This document shows, one piece after another, positions 7,308 through 15,948 of a DNA stretch of 31,287 nt. A program made the position numbers and the translations under genes. Source of the stretch: a virus; the IMG/VR virus record IMGVR_UViG_3300025083_000139, positions 1-31,287 of that record, one strand, 5' to 3'. The notes under the pieces were generated by a model. It was given only the letters and a program-made list of their open reading frames with translations, made no database searches and was not told where the DNA came from. Each line of letters begins with the position of its first letter. Within the stretch, counting starts at the first letter, position 1.

Positions 7308-10151
7308 TCAGGGAAATATTTGCCCAAAAGCAAAGCTATCTAAGTCTTCTGGTACACCTGAGTCTTTTATAGTTTTGGTTTTTTGTTTAGTCATAACGTC
7401 AGAAGGAAGTTTAAATAAAGTTTCTTTTACAAGTGCGTCACGCAAGGCTTCCATCCTAGGTCTAATTCCACTTGTCTCTGTACTTCCTTCAGCAGCTTCA
7501 TATTCTTTATGGTTTAAAAACTCTTCTGCTGCTTCCTTAAACCGTCCTTCGTTAATTAGTTCAGTAGTGTCGTGATCTTTTTTAATACCACCACGGAATA
7601 CTGTTTGAATTAACTCAACTTGTAACTCTGGTGAATAAGAACTAAACTTAGGAAATAATCTAAGTGTCGTTTTTATCTTATCATTCAAGTCTTTAATTAA
7701 GAAAGCTTTGGCTTCTGCTCTAGTATAAGTTTTATTGGGGTCTACATCAGGGCCATTATGCCCATAACCAACCGTCCAATGTTTCTCATACGTACCATCA
7801 AATTTTCTTAAACGGTACGGTTTAGATTTAAAATCTTCTAAAGCTACTAGTCTTTCAACAAACTTTTTAGACATTTCATCTGGAACTCCCTTAGGCAAAT
7901 CCAAAGAAATATTATCAAGAGTAGACGCACCAGCAGGAGTAATGAGAGAAGGTGGCGTAAAGCTACTCATGTCCATAGATTGATTAAGGGCATCATAAGC
8001 TCTACTCACTGGGTCACTAATGTAACCAGTAGGTGCAGGTGCTAAAGTGATACCAGAGGCTTCTGCGGCTTTCTGTGCCTCAATAGACATTAGTTCTGCT
8101 ACATCAGCTTGCTCTACAGATTTATTTAATTCCTCAGCTAACTCGTTAGCAAACGCTAATGAACTAGTTGATGTTAACTTCTGTAGATTAATAGTGCCTA
8201 CTTGTACCATGTTGCTGTAGTCACCCTCTGCGTATGCCATAAGATGTAACATGTTAACATTTTGTGAGTCTTGCTGCCAAGCAAAGGCCATGTCAGGGTC
8301 AAGGAAACCTGTGGTTTTTGAACCAATAGCTGTTAAACGAGGTTCTATGATTTCTTTTACACGTTCGTTATCAAAGGTACGTTCAAGTATATCATCAAGT
8401 ATTTTCTCATTAGCTTCTGAGTTAAGTTGTCCTTCTACTTTTTTAACCACTGAGAAGTGCCTAGGATCGCCTAAAGCAAGCGCATCAAATTGACTGGTTT
8501 TAAGTGTAAGGTAATTATCTCTAACTTGTGGTATAGCTAAGGCAACAGCTTCTTCTGCTGACATAGGTACTTCTGATATAAACATAATAGCTTTAGCTTG
8601 CTTCTGAACATCCATCAATAACGAGGGGTATCCAATCTGAGCTTCATCTATGTTAGTATTATCAAAGAAATAACCTGTATCAATTGTATCCTTAACTCTT
8701 TCCTCAGTAACTAATGTCTCCACTCTCCCAAAATCTTGGGGAATAGGTTTAGCTGCAAAGGGAGCAATGTCCCTTAGTTCTCTACCTGATTCCAACAAAG
8801 CATTTAGAGCATTTACTTTAAACTCTTGTTCTTTAGAAAGCTTCAAGGTAGACATGCTGCCACCCATAGACTTAAAATCTCTAATAGCTTTTAGCCCACT
8901 ACCTAAGGCAGCTAGTCCTTGGCTACCTTCGCTTACATCCCCACCCTGTAAAAAAGGTAGTCCTGCAGCAATAGGTAACTTATACCTAGCTGGTACTATC
9001 CCATGTGGATTATACATTGTGTTAAAAAAACGAGCTTCTAAGTCAACACGTTGTTGTTGAAGTGTCTCCATTACAGTGTCAAACGTAGCTGGATCATGTC
9101 GTCCTTGAGATTTAGCTATGCTAAGGGCTTCTACTTCATTTCTTAAATCTTGATCAGCTATAAAGAACTGTTCGTCTGCTGCCTTAGCAGACAGTTCTTT
9201 GGTATTAAGAATTTCAATTGTACCACCAGCACCATCAGATACTATAACTTTTTCCCCTATCTTTGCACCTGCAGGATTACCTGTAGCAATAGAGTCAGCT
9301 ACTAGTTTATTTACAGCAGCTTGCTTAATAAGAAGTTTATTAACTTTACTTGTTGCTTTAGTAGAAGCTGCTACGTTGGCATCAATTGTATTAAAGTCTT
9401 TAGCGTACCTATCAATACTTCTTAGAGACTTGCCATCCCTAGTTTGGATAGCATCTACAAATTTAAGATAATTTGTTCTTCCTCTTTTAGATTCCACTAG
9501 AGCAGTAGCTATTACTAGATCATTAGCTCTACGATAGTCACCACCAGTAACAGCTACGTGTTGATTAAAAGCATCAACCATGGCAGGAACAATTTGATCA
9601 TCTTCTGCTACACTACCTGCTCTTCTAATTGTATCATTAAACTGTTGATCCTGCTGCTCTATGTTACGTTTACGCTTTTCAGGACCAAAGTTATTAAACA
9701 TAAATAAAAGTTTATCTTGGTCAACTTTTTGATCAAAGGCTTGTAAAGCAAGAGGATTAATCTGTGCTTCATCTAAGTTCATTCTATAATCAGAATAATG
9801 CCTTGATACTCTTTCGGCTGCTTCTTCAGTAGATAAGGACAACCAATTATTTTGATTAGTAATCCAGTCTTCTTTTAGTCTAGCCGTTAAATTAATTGCA
9901 GCCATCTCAGCTTGATGCTGTTCATTAGCTCTTTTACCGTTTAACTCATCACGTTCTTGTTGTGCTTTTGCTTTCCTTGCTTCTTCTTGCATTAAATTAG
10001 TTACTGGTGAAATAGCATTAAGAAATTGAGATAAGGGTGAGGGCTGTACTATAGGTTTTTCAGGGGATACATAGGTATCTACAGGCCGTGCCGTTGGCGT
10101 GACTTCTGTAGGAGCATTAAGCTCACCTACTAGTACTCTTTGTTTAGCCAT
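7308..10151 (-). CDS. Internal virion protein C (T7 gp15-like) with C-terminal GH24 lysozyme domain
   Basis: 947 aa from the ATG at 10151, chosen over an in-frame GTG at 10160 because AGGTG sits 6 bases ahead of the ATG and the GTG directly abuts the gp14 stop. Residues 1-740 are hydrophilic, helix-rich and lack recognisable motifs, as expected for the gp15 core-protein position. Residues about 760-910 are a T4-lysozyme-type (GH24) muramidase: FVERLVALEDFKSKPYR with the likely catalytic Glu772, then FDG (Asp785) and WTVGYGHN with Thr793 in the place of the T4 Glu/Asp/Thr triad. A later VFRGGIKKD and GIRPRMEALRDAL fit the rest of the fold. The domain would cut peptidoglycan during DNA entry. 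In T7 the wall-degrading domain belongs to gp16, so this is an altered arrangement. Confidence 0.85.
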   Translation of the reverse strand: MAKQRVLVGELNAPTEVTPTARPVDTYVSPEKPIVQPSPLSQFLNAISPVTNLMQEEARKAKAQQERDELNGKRANEQHQAEMAAINLTARLKEDWITNQNNWLSLSTEEAAERVSRHYSDYRMNLDEAQINPLALQAFDQKVDQDKLLFMFNNFGPEKRKRNIEQQDQQFNDTIRRAGSVAEDDQIVPAMVDAFNQHVAVTGGDYRRANDLVIATALVESKRGRTNYLKFVDAIQTRDGKSLRSIDRYAKDFNTIDANVAASTKATSKVNKLLIKQAAVNKLVADSIATGNPAGAKIGEKVIVSDGAGGTIEILNTKELSAKAADEQFFIADQDLRNEVEALSIAKSQGRHDPATFDTVMETLQQQRVDLEARFFNTMYNPHGIVPARYKLPIAAGLPFLQGGDVSEGSQGLAALGSGLKAIRDFKSMGGSMSTLKLSKEQEFKVNALNALLESGRELRDIAPFAAKPIPQDFGRVETLVTEERVKDTIDTGYFFDNTNIDEAQIGYPSLLMDVQKQAKAIMFISEVPMSAEEAVALAIPQVRDNYLTLKTSQFDALALGDPRHFSVVKKVEGQLNSEANEKILDDILERTFDNERVKEIIEPRLTAIGSKTTGFLDPDMAFAWQQDSQNVNMLHLMAYAEGDYSNMVQVGTINLQKLTSTSSLAFANELAEELNKSVEQADVAELMSIEAQKAAEASGITLAPAPTGYISDPVSRAYDALNQSMDMSSFTPPSLITPAGASTLDNISLDLPKGVPDEMSKKFVERLVALEDFKSKPYRLRKFDGTYEKHWTVGYGHNGPDVDPNKTYTRAEAKAFLIKDLNDKIKTTLRLFPKFSSYSPELQVELIQTVFRGGIKKDHDTTELINEGRFKEAAEEFLNHKEYEAAEGSTETSGIRPRMEALRDALVKETLFKLPSDVMTKQKTKTIKDSGVPEDLDSFAFGQIFP

Positions 10152-10160
10152 TTGTTTCAC

Positions 10161-10772
10161 CTATAATTGATTGGAGCCAGCGTTTAGCCATGCTGATGAA
10201 GGATTATATGTAACAGGGGTAAACGCTGCAGTTTGACTGCCAAGGCTATCACCACCTAATCCAAATATATTACTATCACCGTAGTCTATTTCTGCTGCAA
10301 TAGCAGAAGAAGCCGTGCTTAATACAGCCATACCTAAACTTGGTTTTACACCACGTTGAACACTTCTAATTCTTTGCAACATCTGAGCGTTTAGCCCTAG
10401 TTTCTGTACTTCTATGTCATCAAAGAGAGCATTAGCTTGTTGAGAGAAGGTATCAAGTCCCTTGAGTTTATCAGACTCAGCTTGCGAAAGTTTTATAGCT
10501 TCGGTCTGTCCTGCTAAACCAGACTCACCACTAGCCGTTATCATAGCACCTTCACGTTTTAAAGCAGCAATAGCTAAGTCTTGCTTTTTCTGTGAATATT
10601 GTTCGCTAATCTGAACAGCACGTTTTTGTAAGCCTTGTATTTGTAAGTCTCTAGCTTGTGCTGCATTAATTCTGTTTTGCTGGTAGTAAGCTTCTTGTTG
10701 TTTAGCTTTATTAGAAGCGTCTATAAAACCGCCTATTCCTTGAGCGATTGATAGTGCTGTCAATGGTTCCAT
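10161..10772 (-). CDS. Internal virion protein B (T7 gp14-like)
   Basis: 203 aa, close to the 196 aa of T7 gp14. It begins MEPLTALSIAQGIGGFIDAS, followed by a long Gln/Lys/Ala-rich helical stretch (residues about 22-150) that looks coiled-coil prone, a short hydrophobic patch (SLGMAVLSTASSAIAAEI) near residue 150 and a Gly/Asn/Ser-rich tail. The gene is one base from the gp13-like gene upstream and is followed at once by the lysozyme-containing core gene. In T7, gp14 forms the outer-membrane end of the ejection channel with gp15 and gp16. The call relies on gene order, size and composition; no catalytic motif is expected. Confidence 0.8.
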   Translation of the reverse strand: MEPLTALSIAQGIGGFIDASNKAKQQEAYYQQNRINAAQARDLQIQGLQKRAVQISEQYSQKKQDLAIAALKREGAMITASGESGLAGQTEAIKLSQAESDKLKGLDTFSQQANALFDDIEVQKLGLNAQMLQRIRSVQRGVKPSLGMAVLSTASSAIAAEIDYGDSNIFGLGGDSLGSQTAAFTPVTYNPSSAWLNAGSNQL

Positions 10773-10773
10773 A

Positions 10774-11229
10774 TTATATCCTCACAAATTCTAAGAAGGT
10801 CTTGTTACCAACACCCCACGTGTCATGTCTCTTAATGAATACGCATCCTATATACTTTAACCAGTTGACTGCTTCTGTGTACTCAGCGTCACAAGCATTG
10901 GTTAATACTGGATACTTCTTGTTTAGCCTGTTAATCCATAGAAGAGACTCACGTGCAAATTGCCGCCAACCTTTCTTTAGTGGAGGGGCTGTAAGTAGCC
11001 AAGGCATACCTGTCATATCATCTATACCAACTATACCATACATACCAGCTAGTTCACCTGTCTTTGTTACTACAATAGTCCAACATTCTTCTGAGTGATC
11101 AAAACCTTCTTGTAATGCTACCTTAACACTGCCATGTGAGGCTAGTACTTCCTGTGTATCTTCTGGTCTTAAGTTTGTTGCCAGATGATCTACATCAGCC
11201 TGTACACTTGCTCTCACATGTAGTGTCAT
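10774..11229 (-). CDS. T7 gp13-like protein (DUF2833, acetyltransferase-like fold)
   Basis: 151 aa from ATG 11227-11229, which overlaps the stop of tail tubular protein B as TAATG and has AAGGAG five to six bases upstream. An upstream in-frame extension to 11268 would run deep into the previous gene and is rejected. The sequence RASVQADVDHLATNLRPEDTQEV, a central WTIVVTKTGELAGMYGIVG strand pair and a final GCVFIKRHDTWGVGNKTFLEF resemble GNAT-like proteins at the gene 13 position of T7-like phages. In T7, gp13 is needed for particle maturation. Whether it acetylates anything is unknown. Confidence 0.82.
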   Translation of the reverse strand: MTLHVRASVQADVDHLATNLRPEDTQEVLASHGSVKVALQEGFDHSEECWTIVVTKTGELAGMYGIVGIDDMTGMPWLLTAPPLKKGWRQFARESLLWINRLNKKYPVLTNACDAEYTEAVNWLKYIGCVFIKRHDTWGVGNKTFLEFVRI

Positions 11230-13568
11230 TATAGTCTCCTTGAGCGTAGGACGTAGAACCCTTCCCACTCTGCTGATTGGAAGATGCAGGGTAGAGGGTT
11301 ATCACTTTCTAATACAATACTTACTGAATTAGATTTACCTATCACACCAAAACGGTATGTACCAGACTCAATAGCAGCACGATTAAGTATGTTAGCACCA
11401 CTACCTACTACACGGCCTGTAAAGGTACGCACATATGGTGTACGTTTAAGAGGCGTTACGGTTACAGTAAAAAAGCCTGTATTGTTATAAACAACAGCAT
11501 AGTTTCTTAATTGTAATTGTCCAGTAGTAATAGGTTTGTTATCTTGCTTTAGTACAGGCTCAGAGAATTGGTATTTAAAGGTAAACGGAATACCAGCAAA
11601 GACTTTCTCAGAGTTAGCTAACTTTGCAGCTACCTCACTAAGTAAAATAGTTTCTCCTGTTTGATCTACATATATTACATTAGAGTCTACATAAGGTATA
11701 GTAGTAAGTCCACCTGTTTCTAACATTACGCGTCTATCTAAATGAATAGAGAAGTTACCTGTAGTATGAACTGTAGCATCATCAACAGACAAATTAATCT
11801 TTTCTAAAAACAAGTTGTTACTACGTTTAATTAACAAAAAGACATCTGCTCTGTTAAAAGATACACCTATTACATCACCATCAAATACCCAACGTGACCA
11901 TGAAGACTGTAGTTTTTCTCTACCACTCCAATAGTAACGGTAAACATAAATAGCTTTAGGATCATCTGCAGCTTGTGCAATAAGCATGTCCTCATTAGAG
12001 GATGTTTGTATATTTGTTGTAACACCCTTAAGATACTCAGGTACATGCGCTGTAATTTCTGTAGCATCATTGACATCAGTATCAGTGTCTACAAAATATT
12101 CCCACATACCTGAAAAGGCACCACGATTAGAAGAGAAGTATACATACTTACCAGCCTGTGATGGCTTGGCTATAAGACTAGCTTCAAACTCAGTGGTACT
12201 AGCTACGTTAATAGTTTCAGGAGTAAGGATAGGATTAGCAGTAACCTTGAACTGTGTTAAATCAGAGAAGAGTAATAGTGACTCGTTAAAAGGTACTGCA
12301 TGTTTAAGGATACTAACTTTGTTAGAGGACACTGCTACGTCAATAGGGTCGCTGTCTATAATTGTTAGTACTGACTTACGGAAGAAATCAAAATCTACAA
12401 ACTCACCTGCTCTAGCAAAGATAACATTTTCATCAGCTAGTAAACCTAGTCTATTACGATGAAAGAAAATATCAGCAATAGGATAACCTACAAAAGAAGG
12501 AAAGGGATTTGTATCATCGTTACCTACTTGACGGTCAGCATAACTAACTTCATCAAACTGAAAGTCACCACTAATTAATTTTGATAACTTATGTGGAAGG
12601 GTAGTAGCATCTAACTCAATAAGGGTATTAAGTTCTGTTGTTTCTTTCCACACACCATCAGTAAATTTAACATAGTAATCATCTTGTGCTTTCTGGTTAT
12701 CACCTGAGACCTTAATAACAAAATCATTTGGTCCCTCAATAGGAAGCTTTTTAAAGTCTGATGTTTCATTCTTGAATACAAGTAAGTGTTCGTTACCATG
12801 TGAGTCACCTACTTCTACTTGGAAGTCTGTAGTATCAGTTGACTGAATGTGTAATACTGAGCCATAGCGAGTAATTGTAATACCTGAAATAGCATTACCA
12901 TTAATAATGGCATCATAATAAGCAGTGTTTACAGTAGCAGCTGAAAAAGTATCTAAGTTTTCAGCAATCAAGTCAGTAGATGCACCACGCTCTGCGTCTT
13001 GTGTAGCTTGAGCGGTACCTTGAGTAGAAGATTCTGTGGCAAATTCTACTGTTTCTGTGGTTGAACCTTTAGTAATCCTTAAACGATATGTAGAAGCATA
13101 GTCAGCCTGACGTACATATACTAATGCCTCAGGGTTACGTGTAGGACTTGTGGCAGTGCCTTTAGCTACTGTTATATTCTTGTTTACAATAAAGGTTGTA
13201 TCTGCAATAGATACAGCAGCTAACTCTAAGCTAGGGTTGGTCAATCCATTCAAATAAGTAGCAGCATTATTGGTAACAGTCTTAGACACACCATCTTTGT
13301 CAAACACCCTGATATCACCAGCCGTATCTACCACCATAGAGTAGAACTCATTCTCATCCCTACGGATAGTATGTATAAAAGCTTTATCTAAATCAGAAAT
13401 AGTACCCAGATCAGCAACATGCTCAGAACTAGGACGCTTAGACAGTCCTGTTACCACGCTAGACAAAGCGTTCTCTTGTAGTTCTGCTTGTGTAGCTAGA
13501 CGTAGTGATGGTGGCTGTTGTGATACACCGTTAATAAGGTTAGGGATAGATTGACTGATGAGTGCCAT
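11229..13568 (-). CDS. Tail tubular protein B, nozzle (T7 gp12-like)
   Basis: 779 aa, very close to T7 gp12 (794 aa). The N-terminus ALISQSIPNLINGVSQQPPSLR is the characteristic start of this family, and GLSKRPSSEHVADL and the central FPSFVGYPIADIFFHRNRLGLLADENVIFARAG stretch are also typical. The start codon overlaps the stop of the tail tubular A gene (TAATG), indicating coupled translation and close stoichiometry. The product forms the hexameric nozzle below the gp11 adaptor ring and contacts fibres and core proteins. Complete, with no sign of damage. Confidence 0.96.
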   Translation of the reverse strand: MALISQSIPNLINGVSQQPPSLRLATQAELQENALSSVVTGLSKRPSSEHVADLGTISDLDKAFIHTIRRDENEFYSMVVDTAGDIRVFDKDGVSKTVTNNAATYLNGLTNPSLELAAVSIADTTFIVNKNITVAKGTATSPTRNPEALVYVRQADYASTYRLRITKGSTTETVEFATESSTQGTAQATQDAERGASTDLIAENLDTFSAATVNTAYYDAIINGNAISGITITRYGSVLHIQSTDTTDFQVEVGDSHGNEHLLVFKNETSDFKKLPIEGPNDFVIKVSGDNQKAQDDYYVKFTDGVWKETTELNTLIELDATTLPHKLSKLISGDFQFDEVSYADRQVGNDDTNPFPSFVGYPIADIFFHRNRLGLLADENVIFARAGEFVDFDFFRKSVLTIIDSDPIDVAVSSNKVSILKHAVPFNESLLLFSDLTQFKVTANPILTPETINVASTTEFEASLIAKPSQAGKYVYFSSNRGAFSGMWEYFVDTDTDVNDATEITAHVPEYLKGVTTNIQTSSNEDMLIAQAADDPKAIYVYRYYWSGREKLQSSWSRWVFDGDVIGVSFNRADVFLLIKRSNNLFLEKINLSVDDATVHTTGNFSIHLDRRVMLETGGLTTIPYVDSNVIYVDQTGETILLSEVAAKLANSEKVFAGIPFTFKYQFSEPVLKQDNKPITTGQLQLRNYAVVYNNTGFFTVTVTPLKRTPYVRTFTGRVVGSGANILNRAAIESGTYRFGVIGKSNSVSIVLESDNPLPCIFQSAEWEGFYVLRSRRL

Positions 13569-14152
13569 TAGATTGTTCTCCGTCCCTGCCTATCAATAAT
13601 GCTAAAGGTATCATAGTTGTCAAAGATGTTATGGTCATCAGTAGCTTTATCAAAATCTTTTAACTGTACTAAGGCCTGTTCTTCATCTTTTTCTTGGAAA
13701 TTGTGTAGTGTGTTAGAGCCTACTACACGATCTTGAAATATACGAGTAGCACGTAGTACAATATAACGCTTTGCTACTTCTGGTAGATCATCAAAGATTA
13801 ACTGTATTACCACATCAAGGGCAACATTTGTACTAATAATAAAAGTGTGATTAACTCTGTCGTACATTTTTAAGCCACGCTGCACAAGATTAGGCGCGTT
13901 AGCTTTTAGTGTGGCATCTGCTCTAAGAATATCAGCAGGTAAAATTATCTCACCTGCCACTGTCTTAGCAAAACTTTTGTTTAATTCTGTGTTAAAGTGC
14001 CAGCCCATAGACTGTACTTCTCTGTCAATAGTATTTAAAATACTTTCTGCAATCTCAGCTTCAACTAGTCCTGATGATAAACTATTTACTGGTGCCTCAC
14101 CAATGGCAGATAGCATTGTGTTGACTGCATCTAATTTACTTGTTCCAGCCAT
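13568..14152 (-). CDS. Tail tubular protein A, adaptor (T7 gp11-like)
   Basis: 194 aa, the same size as T7 gp11 (196 aa). It begins AGTSKLDAVNTMLSAIGEAPVNSL, the standard opening of the family, and has WHFNTELNKSF and AKRYIVLRATRIFQDRVVGS further on. An AAGGAG sequence lies 5 bases before the ATG, and the stop codon overlaps the start of the nozzle gene. The product forms the ring between portal and nozzle and carries the attachment sites for the fibres. Confidence 0.96.
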   Translation of the reverse strand: MAGTSKLDAVNTMLSAIGEAPVNSLSSGLVEAEIAESILNTIDREVQSMGWHFNTELNKSFAKTVAGEIILPADILRADATLKANAPNLVQRGLKMYDRVNHTFIISTNVALDVVIQLIFDDLPEVAKRYIVLRATRIFQDRVVGSNTLHNFQEKDEEQALVQLKDFDKATDDHNIFDNYDTFSIIDRQGRRTI

Positions 14153-14161
14153 GATAGCTCC

Positions 14162-14413
14162 TTACCATTTAACTTTGTTAGCCCAATAAGCAGCAGAGGT
14201 TTCACCTTTCTTAATATTCTTGGCATGTCTAGCCTTAAAAGATTTCTGTCTTGCTGTTGGTTTTCTATCACCTGTTACACCTTGTTGACCAAAGCGTATA
14301 ACTTTAGGTTTATCTTTAGTACCTATTAACACCGCATGAGACTTAGAGGCATTTGGCGTTCTTTTAGGTATCCGCAAACCCTTAAAGGTTTCTCCTGCGT
14401 GTGTAATAGCCAT
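14162..14413 (-). CDS. Small basic protein, probably virion-associated, unknown function
   Basis: 83 aa and strongly basic. Its C-terminal half, FGQQGVTGDRKPTARQKSFK through ARHAKNIKKG and SAAYWANKVKW, is a pattern I recall from proteins of cyanophages and pelagiphages that have no assigned function. The ATG overlaps the stop of the 51-aa ORF upstream (TAATG). It sits between the major capsid gene with its terminator and the tail adaptor gene. Charge and position suggest a capsid- or DNA-associated component, which is inference only. Confidence 0.8.
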   Translation of the reverse strand: MAITHAGETFKGLRIPKRTPNASKSHAVLIGTKDKPKVIRFGQQGVTGDRKPTARQKSFKARHAKNIKKGETSAAYWANKVKW

Positions 14414-14568
14414 TACTTTTTCTTTCCATACTTAGCCATGATAGCAGCTACCTGCTTCTGTGGCATACCACCAAAGGACATCTTCTTGCCTGTCTTCTTA
14501 GCCGCAGCTTTAGCTTGAGAAATACCTTCCTTAGTGTACTTATATTTTTTACCTGCAACTTCTGGCAT
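14413..14568 (-). CDS. 51-aa Lys-rich protein, unknown function
   Basis: An ATG at 14566-14568, preceded by a GGAGA Shine-Dalgarno sequence, opens a 51-codon frame: MPEVAGKKYKYTKEGISQAK, then AAAKKTGKKMSFGGMPQKQV and AAIMAKYGKKK. About 27 percent of residues are lysine. It is the first gene after the capsid terminator and overlaps the next gene by one base. Short Lys-rich proteins of this type are common in this part of marine podovirus genomes. They could bind DNA or the capsid interior, but nothing in the sequence settles this. Confidence 0.78.
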   Translation of the reverse strand: MPEVAGKKYKYTKEGISQAKAAAKKTGKKMSFGGMPQKQVAAIMAKYGKKK

Positions 14569-14583
14569 ATCATTCTCCAAAGT

Positions 14584-14612
14584 AAAAAGGGAGTAGCCGT
14601 TAAGCTACCCCC
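14584..14612 (-). terminator. Rho-independent-type terminator after the major capsid gene
   Basis: On the minus strand GGGGGTAGC pairs with GCTACTCCC (9 bp with one G-U) around a 6-nt loop, TTAACG, and is followed at once by TTTTT. It starts 8 bases after the capsid stop codon. T7 has its late terminator at the same place, after gene 10, where partial read-through lowers expression of the tail genes. The same use is likely here. Confidence 0.93.
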
Positions 14613-14619
14613 AATATTC

Positions 14620-15735
14620 TTAGGCTTCAACAAGACCAATACATGATGCAGGACGCAGGACGTTGTGTCCCATTGCGTACTTAGCAACCATGAGTGTGCC
14701 TTGACGATTGATCTGATACTCAGACTCCATGCCCAAGTCAAGCAACTTGACAGTAGCAACAGCTTCTGGTGTGAAGACAAAACCACGGAACTTAGCAGCT
14801 TCTGCAACCATGTCGCGTCCGTCTACAGCAGCAGTCGGAAGGTCATAGTGAGTAGTGCGTCCAGAACCAGCAGTGTTTGCTAGTGGAGCGTTATCATTTG
14901 TCTTACCTTCGTTAGCGTTACCTGTAGTGAAGTTCTGATACAGATTAGTTACGTCAGCATGGTTTGACATGATTACAGGAATACCTGCAATTGACGGAAC
15001 CATACCTGAAGCAATTGAACCGTTACCACCAAAGTCTTGGTTCATGTATGTCAGCTTAGAGCCATCAGTTACATCCATCAGTGCATAGTACTGTGCTGGT
15101 GGAAGGACAACTACAGCGTTGTCTGATGGTACGTTAGCAATGTCCATTGTTTTCTTGGCATCAAAGACTGCCTTAGCAAGCTTTGCTGGATCAAGAGAGT
15201 CAGCAGTAGCTGTACCAATGGTGACATTTGAAGTAAAGTCTTCTTCAGTAAAAGCTTTGTAGTCTTGAATAAGACCAGCAGCGGCTGTCGCATTAGTTGA
15301 CAGTGCAGCTTTAACAAGCATACGAGCTACATTCCGATCTGCTTCGTTAGCTAGTGCAATACCAGCTTCCTTTGAGTAGATTGAACGTACATCGTAGTGG
15401 TTGATTGCCTCATCAATGTTAGCAATGAACTGGCTTGAGATAAGCAAGTCGTCAATTGTGACGATACGCTCACCTGCACGAATAGCCCCACCTGTGATTT
15501 CGTTTCCGGGCGTCAGGTATTCAGCAGTTGCACGGCCTGTCATTGGGAATGAAGCAGACTTACCTTTTGAAATTGTACGAGTGCGTACTTTGTCCATAAG
15601 GACTTTCTTTTCCTCATAAGCTGTTAGGACTTCTCCTGCATACAGCTTGAGAAACAGGTCACGTACGTCACCTGATAGGTTATTCTGGCCTTGAAAGCTT
15701 ACGCTATAGGCCGGATTTGAAGCGGCTTGTGCCAT
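14620..15735 (-). CDS. Major capsid protein (T7 gp10-like)
   Basis: 371 aa (T7 gp10A is 345 aa). Conserved stretches match the T7-like HK97-fold capsid family: DLFLKLYAGEVLTAYEEKKV, ISKGKSASFPMTGRATAEYL and a TIDDLLISSQFIANIDEAINHYDVRS segment comparable to the T7 INHYDVRS-type motif. An AGAGG sequence precedes the ATG. The gene is isolated by a 213-nt structured leader upstream and a strong terminator downstream, which fits separate, high-level expression of the most abundant virion protein. No frameshift signal for a longer B form was recognised. Confidence 0.97.
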   Translation of the reverse strand: MAQAASNPAYSVSFQGQNNLSGDVRDLFLKLYAGEVLTAYEEKKVLMDKVRTRTISKGKSASFPMTGRATAEYLTPGNEITGGAIRAGERIVTIDDLLISSQFIANIDEAINHYDVRSIYSKEAGIALANEADRNVARMLVKAALSTNATAAAGLIQDYKAFTEEDFTSNVTIGTATADSLDPAKLAKAVFDAKKTMDIANVPSDNAVVVLPPAQYYALMDVTDGSKLTYMNQDFGGNGSIASGMVPSIAGIPVIMSNHADVTNLYQNFTTGNANEGKTNDNAPLANTAGSGRTTHYDLPTAAVDGRDMVAEAAKFRGFVFTPEAVATVKLLDLGMESEYQINRQGTLMVAKYAMGHNVLRPASCIGLVEA

Positions 15736-15870
15736 TTTAAATTACCTCTTAGTAATGTTAATGTGAGTTGAAGTACACTCTGCATTACACTACATCCTTT
15801 CTCCAAGATTGTCCCTCGCAAGGGGTCAGGGGTAATCGTTTGTTATGTTAGCTTCGTGTTAGGGATATAG

Positions 15871-15931
15871 TCCCTTCTAGGTACACCATAATGTAACTAG
15901 AAGGAAGGGGGAACTCTTATACAATTCCCCC
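15871..15931 (-). other. Tandem hairpins in the leader between scaffold and capsid genes
   Basis: The 213-nt gap 15736-15948 has no gene. Just after the scaffold stop, the sense RNA can form GGGGGAA/TTCCCCC (7 bp, 11-nt loop, 15907-15931) and then a larger stem of 15 positions (15871-15906, loop TTATGG) with one U-C mismatch and one G-U pair. A third short stem, GGGA/TCCC (15862-15874), overlaps the large one, so the two cannot form together. Neither large stem is followed by a U-tract. They may protect or delimit the capsid mRNA or be cut by RNase III, as T7 late mRNAs are. Confidence 0.7.
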
Positions 15932-15948
15932 AACCCCATGCAACAATG

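Noticed and set aside
13662-13669. AACTGTAC on the plus strand in the tail adaptor gene as a promoter copy
   Set aside because: An 8-nt match is expected by chance at this window length, and it lies inside a coding region in the wrong direction.
15878-15885. TGTACCTA on the minus strand as a third promoter copy
   Set aside because: Only 8 of 16 bases match and the flanks differ; it is kept as a possibility in the leader finding but not listed as a promoter.
15871-15931. The two hairpins as a rho-independent terminator after the scaffold gene
   Set aside because: Neither stem is followed by a U-tract; the capsid terminator at 14584-14612 shows what a real one looks like here.
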